64,000 nt of DNA from Tricholoma matsutake (Eukaryota; Basidiomycota; Agaricomycetes; Agaricales; Tricholomataceae), in assembly GCA_026075535.2 (NCBI GenBank), contig AP026541.1:11594001-11658000 (forward strand). The letters are read 5' to 3'. Of this stretch, positions 53,298-64,000 are shown piece by piece. Numbering within the stretch: the first letter of the stretch is position 1; every line of letters starts with the position of its first letter. The position numbers and the translations under genes are program-made. The notes beneath the pieces are model-generated. The model worked only from the letters and a program-made list of their open reading frames with translations. It did not search any database and was not told the DNA's origin.

Positions 53298-54992
53298 ATG
53301 CCGGACCATCAGACTCCGGCAGCTACACCGGGACTTTGGCAAACGACTCTATCAGAGAACCCCAACTCAATACAAAAAAGGGCGAACCTCGTGGCGACGA
53401 CACTGGAACTATCCGCCAAAGAGAAGCAACCAACCCATTCACAGGTGGAGAAAGGCAGGAGTACTAGACAAATGGGAGCAATACCCCAAAGTGGAACCAA
53501 CTCGGGAGACATAACAGACACCGAAGCAGGGCTCTCCTGGCTAACAGCAAAGGGCCTAATGGCTCCATCAGGTTCAACACCATCAATGACATTGTTGGCC
53601 GAGACGCTGTTCCAAGTTGGAGCCTTACCAAATACGCCTCTACAAACTCTAAATGGAATACGGGCAGTGGCCTTCCTACTCCAAGAACTGGAATTAATGA
53701 AAACAACAAGGGAAGTTACTACCATGGTGATGAAGGAACTGACCCCGCTTGTTGACATGTTACAGAACATGTTTACAGAGAAAATAGAAGAGCTCATGGC
53801 CAGTCTACTCAAATCCACAAAAGAGGTAATAACGCAAGCAAAAGAAACAATCAAAGATCTAGACAAAGCAACTGAAAAAATGATAAGTACTGCAGAAAAG
53901 GAGAAGACTCCAGCCATGCCCTACAGGGATGCCCTGAACCAGGGTACAGTCAGACCACCAGTCCGAGTGGACCCAAGGGTCAGAGCAAAGGAAGGTATAA
54001 GGGCAAGGCAGTTTCTGTGGACCCTCTCAGTGGACATCCCAGAACTAAAATCACTGCTGGCACCACAGCTACTAAAACAGCTGAATGAAAAACTGACCAA
54101 AGCTGCAAAAATGACAAACGAAGAGTGCAAGCTCTGTTTGGCGATATGGCTCAAAAATGGAGGACTACTCATAGAGGCTGGAGATGACAAATCCATGACA
54201 TGGCTCCGCAGCGAGGTGAACATACTGCACATGGAATGTGAACTGGGCACCTCTATACTACCAGAAACTCGCAACTTCAACGTCATGGCATATTTCATCC
54301 CACTAACTTTTGACGTATCAGAGAAATTACACATAGAGGAGGTAACGGAGTCCAACGACCTAACCAAGGATGCAATCAGCAAATGCAGGTGGGTGAAGGC
54401 CCCTGGATGGCAGAACCCAGACCAAATGGTAGGACACATGATCATTATGCTCACAGACACAGATAGCGCAAATAAAGCCATACTCAGTGGGCTAGTTATC
54501 TGCAACAAAAAGGTATCAGTAACCAAATGCAAAAGAGAACTGATCAGATGCCTAAAGTGCCAGCGATATAACCACGTGGCACACGAGTGCATTATAAGTA
54601 GAGACATTTGCGCTAGGTGCGGGGAAAACCACAGGACCAGCAACTGTAATGTGGCAACACTACTATGTACTCCATGAAGAAAACATGGACATGCAAGTAA
54701 CGACCATATGTGCCCCACATTCCTCAGAAAATGCAATGAACACAATGAGAGGAACCCGGAGAACCTGCTACTGTTCTACCCTTCTACGGAGACCTGGACA
54801 TGGGAAGCAGCACCCCCAAGTAACCAAAGGGCAACAATCACCACAGGACTGTCAGACTATGTGCAACCAAATAGGAGAGGACTGACGTGGCAAACCCAAC
54901 TAAATTTCCAACCTAGACATGCAGCTTCAAATGAATGGGGACTTGAGCGCCAAAGCTGGGACAGGCAAGCACCTGAAGCGAACTATGAATAG
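53298..54992 (+). pseudogene. LINE ORF1 (Gag-like RNA-binding protein), one stop
   Basis: ATG 53298 (MPDHQTPAATPGLWQTTLSE). N-terminal region hydrophilic, then a helical stretch (KEVITQAKETIKDLDKATEK) and a central domain (LCLAIWLKNGGLLIEAGDD). The C-terminus has CCHC knuckles CLKCQRYNHVAHEC and CARCGENHRTSNC. A third would be C-T-P-x-RKHGHASNDHMC, but its second Cys codon is TGA (54675-54677), one change from TGC. The same frame then stays open to 54992. ORF2 overlaps by 74 bases in another frame. Confidence 0.75.
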
Positions 54993-56259
54993 CAAGATGA
55001 ACAAAGAAAGAAAGCTAAGAGTCCTACAAATAAACCTGAACAAATCACTCACTGCACACCTGGAGCTCATAAACGACTCACTAGCAGCACATTGGGACAT
55101 CATACTAATACAGGAACCATACATCACCTTTTTCAGCAGCATCAGAACGCCAAACTGTTTCACAGCAGTAACCCCCACCTCGAGGCAAATCCTGGACACA
55201 CCAGTGCAATCCACAATATGGGTAAATTTGGCACTTTCCTCAAACGACTGGAAAATACTGGACATCCCAGACACCAACGACATAGTAGCAATCGAACTAA
55301 CAGGCACATATGGCAGGCTTCAAGTATACAGTATATACAATGCATGCAAGAACTCACACACACTGGAAGCACTAAAGAGACACATGTACGACAGTGGGAA
55401 TAGCCACCAAGGGCCCCAGGACACTCATGTACTGTGGGGAGGGGACTTCAACCTACATCACCCAATGTGGGACAGGGATGAAGACACACCCCTTTTCACA
55501 GCCAAAGCCCTAGAAGAAGCGGGAAAACTGATAGACCTAGTAGCAGAATACAACATGCACATGGCACTACCAAAGGGCATACCAACGCTCAAGCACATGG
55601 TTTCAAAATGACACTCTAGGCCTGACAACATGTTCTGCAACAGCAGACTAGTGAACCATGTGGTGAAATGTGACACCATGCCAGCCAGGCAACCAGGCAA
55701 AATTGATCACTACCCAATAGCGAGAATACTGGAACTAACGCAGGAAAAGGCACTGACAAAGCTATCCCTAAACTTGAGGGAAACAGAATGGGGGGAATTC
55801 AATGCGCACCTGGGAAATGAGCTGGTGGTAATTCCAATACCATTGGAGATCAGAACTGATGAAGACTTGAGTAGGGTAATAGAACAGCTCACGGCAGCGA
55901 TACAGAGCACAATTGAAAACAAAGTCCCAGTAAACTTCCCATGCCCTCTATCGAAGAGGTGGTGGACAAAAGAACTAAGGAAAACAAAAAAGGCAGTCAA
56001 TAGGCTACGCGCCAAATCATATAGAAACCGAGCAGTGAATGAACACCCAAGCCACCAAGCCCTTCACCAGGCCTGCCAAAGGTACGCAGAAAACATCATC
56101 AAAGCCAAGATGGACCACTGGAATGACTACCTCGAAAACACGGACAGCTCAGACATATGGACGGCAAACAAATTCATTTCTAACCCAATAGGCGATGGAG
56201 GACAGACAAGAATACCCTCACTAAAAGTAAAGAGAGGCAACAGCCTACTAACAAAAGCC
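54919..56259 (+). pseudogene. LINE ORF2, apurinic endonuclease domain, truncated
   Basis: LRVLQINLNKS, IILIQEPYI (catalytic Glu), LWGGDFNLHHPMWD (Asp/Asn) and KIDHYPI (final Asp-His) are the APE-type endonuclease motifs of non-LTR elements. A TGA at 55609-55611 interrupts the domain (MVSK-stop-HSRPDN; arginine likely). After WWTKELRKTKKAVNRLR and HWNDYLENTDSSDIWTANKF, the linker to RT, the sequence ends at about 56259; RT is missing. Confidence 0.8.
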
Positions 56260-57566
56260 ACCTTTGATGAAAAGAGAGTATCCAGCCTTGTCGATGCAGG
56301 AGACAGACATCAAGGTGAAAGCCATATGTGGTGAATATAATAGTATGCATTCTTCAACATAATTGGGGTAGGCTTCTGATCCCCATTTGGTAGCTCGATC
56401 TTGAGATCACCTTTGCCAAGCGCACTGAAGGTACGTCCATCTGTGGCTCGTATAGGCTCAGGTTTGATTTCCTGATAATTTAGGAATCTTGAATGATCGG
56501 GTGAGAAATGTTGACTGGCACCACTATCAAGGATAGTTCCATTAGATTGGGAGGCAGCATGGGCTTTGGATTGAAAATCAGAGGTGCAGATGAGAGCTGT
56601 AGGGTCATTGGGAGTGGTATATGCAAGCATGGCAAAATTTTCAGACTCATCATTTTCCGATGCCTTCTCTGTGACATTGGTGCTTGCTGATCCACCCTTC
56701 TTCTTCCACCATTCAGGTGCCTGGCCTTCTTTGCCTCCACCTTTCACCCAGCACTGATCCTTTGTATGCCCCTTTCTCTTGCAGTTTGAATTTGTGCAGA
56801 GAATGTCATTCCTCTTTGAATTGTCCTTCCCCTTTCCATCTTTGGCTCTCATTGTAGCCGCCATCATCACGGCATTGGACTTATTGATATTGTCCTTGAT
56901 TTCAAGGGAATTCAGTGAGATGCCAGATAACATCAGATGAAGTGAGTTTCTTCCCCATTTGATGAGCAGTGGTACTCAGGGTCATTAAAATAAAGTTTGG
57001 AAGGTTGGTGCGAGTGAGAGCGAGGTGCAAAGATATGATATGAAGGACTCATCGGATACTGGGGAATTCATCTCGGCTAGCCTCTCTCTGATCTCTGTCA
57101 TCTTTGCAATGTGTTCCCTCATGCTCTGCCCCTCTGCATGTCGAGCATTTTGAAGTTGAGTGAGGAGGTTTGTCTCATACAAGCTGCCTTTATCAGCATG
57201 GATCGAGATCACTTTCTTCCACACAGCTACGGCATTGGCCTTGTTCTTGACTTGGAGTAACGTGAACCTGTCAATGGTCCTGTAAATGACCTCATGAATG
57301 GCTGCTTGCATTTGATCGTAGCTATCCTGATCTTGTTCATGCTTCTCGAGCTCATTGTTGGTCAATGGGGCTGTTGCATGATGTTTGTAAAAAGTCTCGT
57401 TATGATCGTCAAGCTCTTCTGGCTTTTGCACAGTACCCTGAACATGTTGTCGAAGTCCCTTTGAGGTGATGTAGTTTAAAATCTACTTGGAGTATGTTGC
57501 CCAGTTTGCACTGTCTCCCTGAAGTTTGGGAAGAGATAAAACTTGGCTGTTGGATGTAGATGACAT
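56260..57566 (-). pseudogene. gag-pol: Copia Gag-protease fragment
   Basis: ATG 57566 (MSSTSNSQVLSLPKLQGDSA) starts a Copia Gag (NWATYSK, then TAG at 57483-57485 where Gln is expected, KGLRQHVQGTVQKPEEL, FTLLQVKNKANAVAVWKKV, EGQSMREHIAKMTEIRERLA). A stop follows at 56985, then a CCHC knuckle (CTNSNCKRKGHTKDQC) and protease (TILDSGASQHFSPD, IRATDGRTFSALGKGD). After LKNAYY one base shift leads to YSPHMAFTLMSVSCIDKAGY and the sequence stops at about 56260 against the LINE. Confidence 0.85.
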
Positions 57567-57603
57567 GTCAGATATATCTGCAGGGCCTATAACCTCTCGC
57601 AGT

Positions 57604-57845
57604 TGCAGGGGTACCAGAACAAGAAGCTAGAAACAAATAGGTAGAACCTCAGTGGTGGTTAAACACTGTATTGGGTAGTAAGTACCTAGAAACAAATAGG
57701 TAGACTACTATGAATAAGTAAGGTTATAATGAAGTAAGATATAATGGGACTTACACCTCAGTGGTGGTTAAACACTGAGGTGGTATGATACTGGATAGAT
57801 GGAATTATAGAAAGTGTTACATAAGCTATGCACATATGTTTGACA
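57604..57845 (-). repeat. Copia 5' LTR
   Basis: Begins TGTCAAACATATGTGC and ends near GGTACCCCTGCA on the minus strand. It contains two copies of CTCAGTGGTGGTTAAACACT (plus-strand reading) that also occur in the 3' copy. Confidence 0.7.
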
Positions 57846-58378
57846 AGACTCCCAATCAGTAAGGCTCCAACCATTCCCTCTAGCTCACTGTTTTAAATGC
57901 TTTATACTGTATGTGTATATGTTTGTGTATGCCCCCTGACTGCCAGAATCATGTACACAGTAGTTATATGGTATATAGAGTATACTAAACAGTTACATAA
58001 AATGTAATAGAAGGCAAAGCATTGCAGAAGTGGGAATGTTGGGCTTCTCCATTGAAAAATTTCTTACCGTTCCCCTCCTCATTGGTAATGGCCCATCAGC
58101 ATACTCAAGATGACCCAGACCCAAAATACATTATACCAGATGCTACAAAGCACAAACAAAATGCAATGGATCATGCTCAGGGCCTCAATCCCTATTTGAA
58201 GATGGTCAAAGCCACAACTAAACCCCGTTTAACTCAAGGTTCATGCCCATTGAATGTATCCTCCCCAATCAGGCAAAGGGTCTGATTCTGAGTCATGATA
58301 GAGCCATGACCTAACCTTACAATCACCATCCCAAAAGATACATCTAAACCAGATGGAGATGCTGTTGAAAATGGTGCA
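57846..58378. other. Upstream part of hAT relic or spacer
   Basis: A plus-strand frame 58022-58285 (HQHTQDDPDPKYIIPDATKH) may be the decayed N-terminus of the hAT transposase that follows. 57846-58020 shows nothing recognisable. Confidence 0.35.
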
Positions 58379-60786
58379 TTGCTATCAGTGAGTGAGCTCC
58401 AGGCCCATGGTTACTTTGTCCACCCTCCATCAGATATAGCACCAAATCCTGCCATTCAGAGTGAGCGTCACAATGACAACAGTGACAAAGATGACAAGAC
58501 CTACCATCCACTCAAGCATAGAAATGCACTCAACGATGAGCCACCGAACTCCATATATGATAGTGAAGGTGAAGAAATGATAAGCGAGATGGAGCATGGC
58601 CACAAAGTGGTGAGAAACCAATGCTATAATGTGACCTGTTCTAATTCACTTGGTCAGTGAGAGAAAAGGGAACAAAAAAGGAAGCATAAGGCTAGTGATC
58701 AACCTCTTGAAAAAGCAACAAAGAAAATATCTGCTGTTGGAATCCACCATGAGAGGGCACAGGCTCATGACCCTGATGAGGTCATCATGATGGATATTGA
58801 TTTGGGTGATGAGTTGGATGGAAAGAATGCACAGAGAGAGGTTGAAGTGAAGGAAGAGCCAAAAGCTGCACAACGTGGGCCAGGGAATGCCAGCATGCAA
58901 CATTTTCATGAGCTGACTGCTATTGTGGACCAATTAGACAAAAAGCATTGGGAGTTCTGGTGCAAGTTCTGCACTTGGTAAGTTCAAAATAGAACAGCTT
59001 TTGACAGGATACTCACTTTCAGTTATGCAGTACATGGAGCTTCTCAAGGACCATCAATGGCACAGACATCATATTTGACATGGAACAAAAACTACCAAAA
59101 TTGCAAAATCTTGCTGGACACATACTTGAATGCAAGGGCATGAAGACAACTGGGGAATAGGAAGAGATCACAAGCCAGGACCAAAAGAACATCAAACACA
59201 GTGTCCAGTTAATAGAGGCCTATTTGAAAGAGGACAAGCTCAATCCGGAGGTGGTTGTGACATATAGAGGGTTCCTACACATCTTTGTGGCCTGGATATT
59301 GGACAAGAGTCTTCTGTGGACAACAGGAGCACCAACACTGAAAATGTTATTCAAATACCTCAAAATCACATACCAGCTACCATCTGACACCACTGTCCAT
59401 AACAAATTGGCATGGATCTTTGACGAGTTACATGGAAAGGTTGTTTGAGAGTTTGCAGTAAGACATCAAGTTCTTCTAATATGTATGACTCATGGAAACA
59501 CATTCCTTTCAGGCTGTTAGATTGAAAATCACATATGCAACCAATACTTGGACCACACCTTGGATGGTTTATATGTTTGCCAGAATGATCACGTGTTTCA
59601 TAAATGACGACTGGCAAATTGTGGAACACATAATTGATTTCAGACCACTGGAGAACAAGGAACATGAGGGCTTTTTTGCAGGAAAGGTATTCACAGAATC
59701 ATGGATGGCACTGGCAAGATTGGTGGGCTTGATAAGATATGTTTAACATCATTGTTTACGTGATAAATTGGCAGACCAATCCTCCACTGCATTGGCCTGA
59801 CCACTGACAATGTGTCGGTGAATGACATGCTAGTTGCAACTGTTAGCCAGATTCTCTTGGCCAAATATGGGACTCCACTAATGCCAAATCTACATGTTCG
59901 CTGCATCTGTCATGTCATCAACCTTGTGGTCCAGGCTATACTTGCTGCCATCAGAGATGCTCCTGATCCAGACAATGTCGATCATTATTTACTCAACAAG
60001 GAACAGCCTTTCCATCTTGATATCGAGGTGGACCCTGATCAGGTTGCACTGGACAATGAAGAGTTTGAAGATGATGAGGATGAGGTGGTAGAACCAGAGT
60101 ACATCGTCTTGGAGGAGGAGGAGAAGGTGAAAGTGACAAAGGGACCACTGTCTAAGGTATGTTTGCACATATGCAGGAATGAATTATCATGCTAATTGCA
60201 TTAGCTATGCTATATTACCAACAAAATTGTGTCAACACCACAATGCTGCAAGAGGTTTCGACAGTGCGTGGTCAAGAAGTATTTCACAGGCTTGCCAAAA
60301 TCCCAGGCAAGGCGACAGTCACTGGCTGTAGTCAGGGATGTTCGGACACAATGGAATTATACACATGCAATGATTGTTCATGCCCAGCTCCTTCAAGAGG
60401 TTTGATATGCATCATCACTTCAATGGCTGACTCACATCATGTTGTAGGCCATTGACAATTGGGTTTTTAAAACTCCAGGCCTGGGTGGATTATTGTTGAC
60501 TGAGGAGGAGTGGGGGACATTGAAGGAAATTGCAAATATCCTTGATGTGTGCAATTGACTCCGTGCTCACAATCTTTCACTGACCTTGGCTTCACAGCCA
60601 TTCACCAAAGTCACACTGCAAATGTTGCAATGCAGAGTCCCTGCCCTTCTATTTGTCCTACCCTTGTACTATTGGATGCAACATCTTACAACCATCTCAA
60701 GCTCATTTGACCATTCATTTGCAATGCAACATGCTGCCAAGCAGGGCCTTGCAAAGCTGACAATTTTAACATTGTCAGGTTTTTAA
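58379..60786 (+). pseudogene. hAT-superfamily transposase, decayed
   Basis: Acidic N-terminal region (58379-58981), then a BED-like zinc finger pattern WEFWCKFC ... NLAGHILECKG (about 58945-59140). The core follows with KLNPEVVVTYRGFLHIFVAW, PSDTTVHNKLAWIFDE, KITYATNTWTTPWMVYMFA, HIIDFRPLENKEHEG, and LHVRCICHVINLVVQAIL (59890-59945), which is the RCxxHxxN block of hAT transposases, followed by an acidic insert (DDEDEVVEPEYIVLEEEE). Further pieces include GLLLTEEEWGTLKEIANIL and LPLYYWMQHLTTI. Frames change at least six times; some changes may be introns. The C-terminal dimerisation domain is not seen, as the relic ends against a Helitron. Confidence 0.7.
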
Positions 60787-60789
60787 AAA

Positions 60790-62571
60790 GTGTGATATAC
60801 TAGAGTGGAGTGCCCTGATGGGTTATCGATGACCATATTTCATTTCTCATATACTTCTTACTAGTGACTGAGCCAGAGATCTTACCACCTACATGATCCA
60901 AGGCTTGAATAACTTGAAAGCAGTTGTTTTCTTCTTGAGTAGATGGTTTAATTACATCCCCTTTTGACATCTTATTAGCAATTGATAATAGAACCTCTTG
61001 ATCAAGATTGAGAAGATAATTTGCTATGTCATCAAATTTTTTTGTTTCAGTCAACAGAAACCCACCTGTAGTACTGGCCTTTATCTGCTCATGGCTGAAG
61101 GCTACAAAGTAAAAGCTGGTGTCTTTCTGGAAGCATTTATCATGATACATAAGGAGATGTCTCTTGTGCTCCTTATCAGATAGTGAGGTACACCCAATTC
61201 CTCCATGACCATAAGGAAAGAGCCAAGGAAATAGTTGTGGATATTGTCCTGGATTTTCATAAATTGATTGAGCATATGGGCTGTGACCAATTGCTAGGGC
61301 CTTTCCTTTTCTTGCCCAGTGCTCAAGAGCAAAGGCCTTTTGCATGTCAAGTGTTTTGTATCTAATTCTGTTCCTGTCAAGCCATGAACAATGAAAGGGC
61401 ATGCTCCTTCCACAACACCATCATTTACTTCATTGTCAAATGCACTTGTACCTTCAGGAACCTTGTTAGAGTCTGCTGGGCAATATTCTACAGACACAGG
61501 AGGTATATCTTCAGGATAGCCATTTAGATTGTCACATGATATGTCAAGTCACTATAATCGACATGGTTCAGCTTTAGCCATTCAAGTGCTTTTGCTACTT
61601 GGTTTCTCCTGACTAGAACTGGTATACATTGCAAGTCCTCTTGAGTGGGTTTCAAAGGCTCCATAAATAGAATAGCAAGAACATCATCCATTTCTTCAAC
61701 AGGAGGAGGCAGAGTATGATATATTTTTGGGAGAGGGGATTCAAATGCAATTACATGAGCAACCATTTTTAAGGCCACTAGAAGCTACTCTGACAAAACA
61801 ACAGTTGTGATGTATACGAGTGACAATAAGTCTCTCCATATAGTTTAGATCTGACAGCACCTTTGGAACTTCACCAAGCCAAAGGTTATTAGCTAAGGCA
61901 AGGCATGGGACTTTTCCTTTCCTGATGCTCCCATGGCAGCTATCACATACTTTGTCACACCAGTAGTCAAGAACAGGACCCTTGAACTCAGAAATTTTTT
62001 GAGAAGAAGTCTTGCATTCAATACAAGTCACACCAGGGGCTGCAAAAATTCCAAGCATTGTCTTTATAGCCTTGAGATGACTCAGCTGAGTAACAGGCAC
62101 CAACTCACCACACACTGCACATCCAGATTCCTCAAGGGCCGATGGCTTTAATTTTTTGCACCATTCTCTGACTATGGTCTCACTCAATTTTTTCATTACT
62201 GGTAGAGGAGGAAAAATAGGTGGTGGGGCAACAGTGCTCTCTTCAGCCTTACCATGTTTCAAAGGCTTATTACATTTCAAAGATTTGTGCTGTGTTATAT
62301 TGTGGTTTTTTATATTGTGCTCAATCTTCTGCTCTTCAGTGAGTTTTGGGAATGCATTGGCAGATACTGTTTTTTTTTTTGCAGAAGCAGACACTTGAGC
62401 CTCAAGAACAGAAGTATAAAGATTGAAATTGACACAATTATGACCCTCAAACACTTTTACAAGCTCATCTTTAGTGAAATGCCAATGCATACTAAGAGGA
62501 ATTTTATGTATTTGTGCTATCTTTTGCACCATCTGCTTAGAGACATGTGGTACAACATCAGTAAGAGACAA
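60790..62571 (-). pseudogene. Helitron RepHel protein, N-terminal part, decayed
   Basis: Minus strand. 62571-61741 has Cys-rich text CAVCGELVP, CIECKTSSQKI, DKVCDSCHGSIRKGKVPCLA and LANNLWLGEVPKVLSDLNYMERL-type motif (in part LSDLNYMERLIVTRIHHNC). After a frame change near 61775 comes FESPLPKIYHTLPPPVEEMD and LVRRNQVAKALEWLKLNHVD. A further change near 61360 leads to GHSPYAQSIYENPGQYPQLF, PYGHGGIGC and HLLMYHDKCFQKDTSFYFVA, the Helitron-like N-terminal domain. The rolling-circle HUH motif and helicase are not present: the sequence ends at about 60795 against the hAT relic. Confidence 0.72.
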
Positions 62572-63030
62572 GTCAGCATGTATGAAGCCATGGTTTACAG
62601 GGTAAGCCAGGCATCCTATATATCATCTATATGGTCCACATAACGAAACACATGAGCTGAAGATAGTTGATCATTGCTGTTCTTAATAACTGGTGTGACA
62701 GATAGATCCAAAAACAAATATGCCCTCCCTCCTCCAGCAGGCACTGAAGTACTGCCATTGAAAGCCACCCAACTCAGGGTAAGATTCCAGTGGATGAATA
62801 CAAACCAGAGGTGTATACAACCAAAAATCAGCAAGTGTAGAAGAAAATATACCAATCAGATTACTTATTGATATTAGCAAAGTTATTCTGTACACAGCAG
62901 AGTGCATTTGAGGGTCATAGGGCAATACAGCAGACCAAGAAGAGAGAGCAACAACCCTAACTAGATAATCATGGCAGGAACAAGAGACTAAGGGCTATAT
63001 GACAACAGGTTACTGAGATGTGGGGCAAGG
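62572..63030. other. Right flank of Helitron relic
   Basis: Minus-strand frames (62925-62683, 62855-62616) include GGGRAYLFLDLSVTPVIKN but no domain I recognise. It may be the N-terminal part of the Helitron ORF or separate debris. Confidence 0.3.
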
Positions 63031-63535
63031 GAACAGTACTTTATAGTCCCCCACCTGTCCTAGTGGACTCCAACCAGACTGACTGGAGTCCGAGTGGAGT
63101 CCAGTTGAACTACATTAAGTCAAGTAGAGTTCATCCCCCCACTGGAGTCCAACCGGAGTCCAACCAGATGAACATGTTCAATGCTACTTAAGCAATTCAC
63201 AAGTCATTATCCTGTTATGACTCCAGTCTGCTTGGACTCCAGTCGGATTGGACAGGGACTCAGAACTTATCACTCAAGCTTGCGTCTGAAAATATAAAAT
63301 ACTTGTATTTTCAAGACTTGAACCCTCAACCTCTGCTCTCCAGCTTAAATAAGCAGATTTCAGAGTGATCTAACCACCTGAGCCATGTGCCTGACATATT
63401 TTTACCATATTAGGGTCATGAGATACAATTTACAAAGTTTATATTTGCTCTACATAGTCCAATCGGATTTCAACTGGACTCCAACTGGACTCCACATGGA
63501 ATTCAACCACAAGACCATAATATTACTATCAGAAA
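63031..63535 (+). mobile_element. TIR-type element G with GGAGTCC repeats and tRNA-like head, partial
   Basis: Begins near CTTTATAGTCCCCCACCTG, similar to the left ends of elements A and E. It contains about ten GGAGTCC/GGACTCC units (63060-63250) and then a tRNA-like head on the minus strand (63305-63392: TGGCTCAGGTGG ... GGTTCAAGTC). A second cluster of GGACTCC units follows (63440-63500). No clear right terminus. It lies beside, perhaps in an intron of, the KDZ-like gene on the right. Confidence 0.5.
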
Positions 63536-63543
63536 CTACCTAC

Positions 63544-64000
63544 CTGTCATCATCATCACCATCACCATCACTATCACCATTATTAGTCAAGTTACTGGCT
63601 TTTCTTGTTTGTTTGTTAATAACATGCCCAGTGTGATAAAATAGCATGGTATGCAAGAACCAATTGAAGTTGCCTGGGGTCATCCTTTTAAGAATTGATT
63701 CATATCCCCCTAGCCATGCATTCAATTGCTCACATGCCTGTGATATATTTATTATATTGTATCAATCATGACTGAAGTTAGTGAATGCTTACCTGAGTAT
63801 TAAATGCACACTTGTAATGCTGTCTCCCTTGTTCATCCTCTTCAACAATAATGAGATTAGGGGCTGAGCCATTCATAGGAGCAGGATTACACCACTTTCG
63901 GCACAAAAAGTCTGATGCACAATGATTGATATAATGGTAGGCATCAACTATGAATTGAGTTGTTTTCTTCCAAATAGACTCCCAAGACCCATTGGCAATA
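63544..64000 (-). CDS. KDZ-associated protein, partial, runs off the right edge
   Basis: Two minus-strand exons joined by a clean 55-nt intron (63792-63738, GTAAGC..ATCACAG): FIVDAYHYINHCASDFLCRK, WCNPAPMNGSAPNLIIVEED and FNTQ on the first, ACEQLNAWLGGYESILKRMT and NFNWFLHTMLFYHTGHVI on the second, followed by an Asp-rich run ending at a GTAGGT donor (63543). From memory this text is typical of basidiomycete KDZ-transposase-linked cysteine-cluster (CxC5/CxC6-like) proteins. The frame is open here, and the gene continues beyond the window on its 5' side. Confidence 0.5.

Larger units (their letters stand above)
52881..56259 (+). mobile_element. Non-LTR retrotransposon (Tad1/I-like), 5' half
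   Basis: Contains an untranslated leader, ORF1 with zinc knuckles and the endonuclease part of ORF2; RT and the 3' end are absent. It is oriented opposite to the surrounding Copia. A LINE keeping its 5' end but losing its 3' end is unlike normal target-primed insertion, which truncates the 5' end. A rearrangement between elements is therefore more likely than simple insertion. Confidence 0.75.
52466..57845 (-). mobile_element. Ty1/Copia element with its centre replaced by a LINE fragment
   Basis: Two related LTRs of about 240 bp (57604-57845 is 5', 52466-52705 is 3') share more than 95% of bases by eye. Next to the 3' LTR is the purine tract GAGGGGGAG, then an RT/RNase H fragment. Next to the 5' LTR is Gag and protease. 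All lie on the minus strand. Integrase and most of RT are missing, replaced by plus-strand LINE sequence (about 52880-56259). No target duplication is evident (flanks ACCAT and AGACT). Confidence 0.75.

Overview
This is a window from a nuclear fungal genome, most likely an Agaricomycete (mushroom-forming basidiomycete). The evidence is short introns (46-73 nt) in the few host-like genes, a BTB-domain protein and an ABC transporter of types common in basidiomycetes, and a dense mix of DIRS-like, Ty3/Gypsy, Ty1/Copia, non-LTR, hAT, Helitron and KDZ-like relics. I cannot name the species. Nearly everything outside 12.6-17.9 kb and a small gene at 51.9-52.5 kb is transposon-derived.

Layout. 0.5-4.0 kb: a decayed DIRS-like retrotransposon (Gag, RT-RNase H, truncated tyrosine recombinase). 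It is followed by a full-length Gypsy element (4241-10300; 426-bp LTRs, 5-bp target duplication GAGTT). 10.4-12.3 kb: a TIR element whose left terminus is itself split by a 580-bp hAT-like MITE. 12.6-17.9 kb: the host island, with an ABC transporter and a BTB protein, both on the minus strand. 18.0-21.2 kb: an 893-bp tandem duplication whose second copy is split by a 1.45-kb hAT-like element. 21.4-27.5 kb: a second full-length Gypsy (minus strand, 401-bp LTRs, target duplication CACAT) inserted in a long-TIR MITE. 28.0-29.4 kb: a TA-flanked TIR element. 30-34.4 kb: an LTR-like block, an unassigned ORF and a KDZ-type C-terminal relic. 34.8-39.5 kb: a multi-exon gene of unknown function, interrupted near its 3' end by a 2.07-kb TIR element. 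40.0-49.9 kb: a nested block of three Gypsy fragments carrying several small DNA elements. 51.9-52.5 kb: a gene for a small secreted protein, cut by a Copia LTR. 52.5-57.8 kb: a Copia element whose middle is replaced by the 5' half of a LINE. 58.4-64 kb: hAT transposase, Helitron and KDZ-like relics.

The observations I rate highest are these. (1) A group of TIR elements sharing a TTACACTCC-type end carries a tRNA-like Pol III promoter head just inside the terminus, pointing outward. (2) One Gypsy LTR holds an array of short hairpins with different stems around a constant GGCTT loop. (3) A second recurrent hairpin (8-bp stem, 4-nt loop) occurs ten times in three non-autonomous elements. (4) Almost all nonsense codons in the retroelements are explained by CGA to TGA, in one element with 99.3% identical LTRs and no frameshift in pol, which points to CpG-directed C-to-T mutation as the silencing route. 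All assignments come from reading the sequence; no database search was run.
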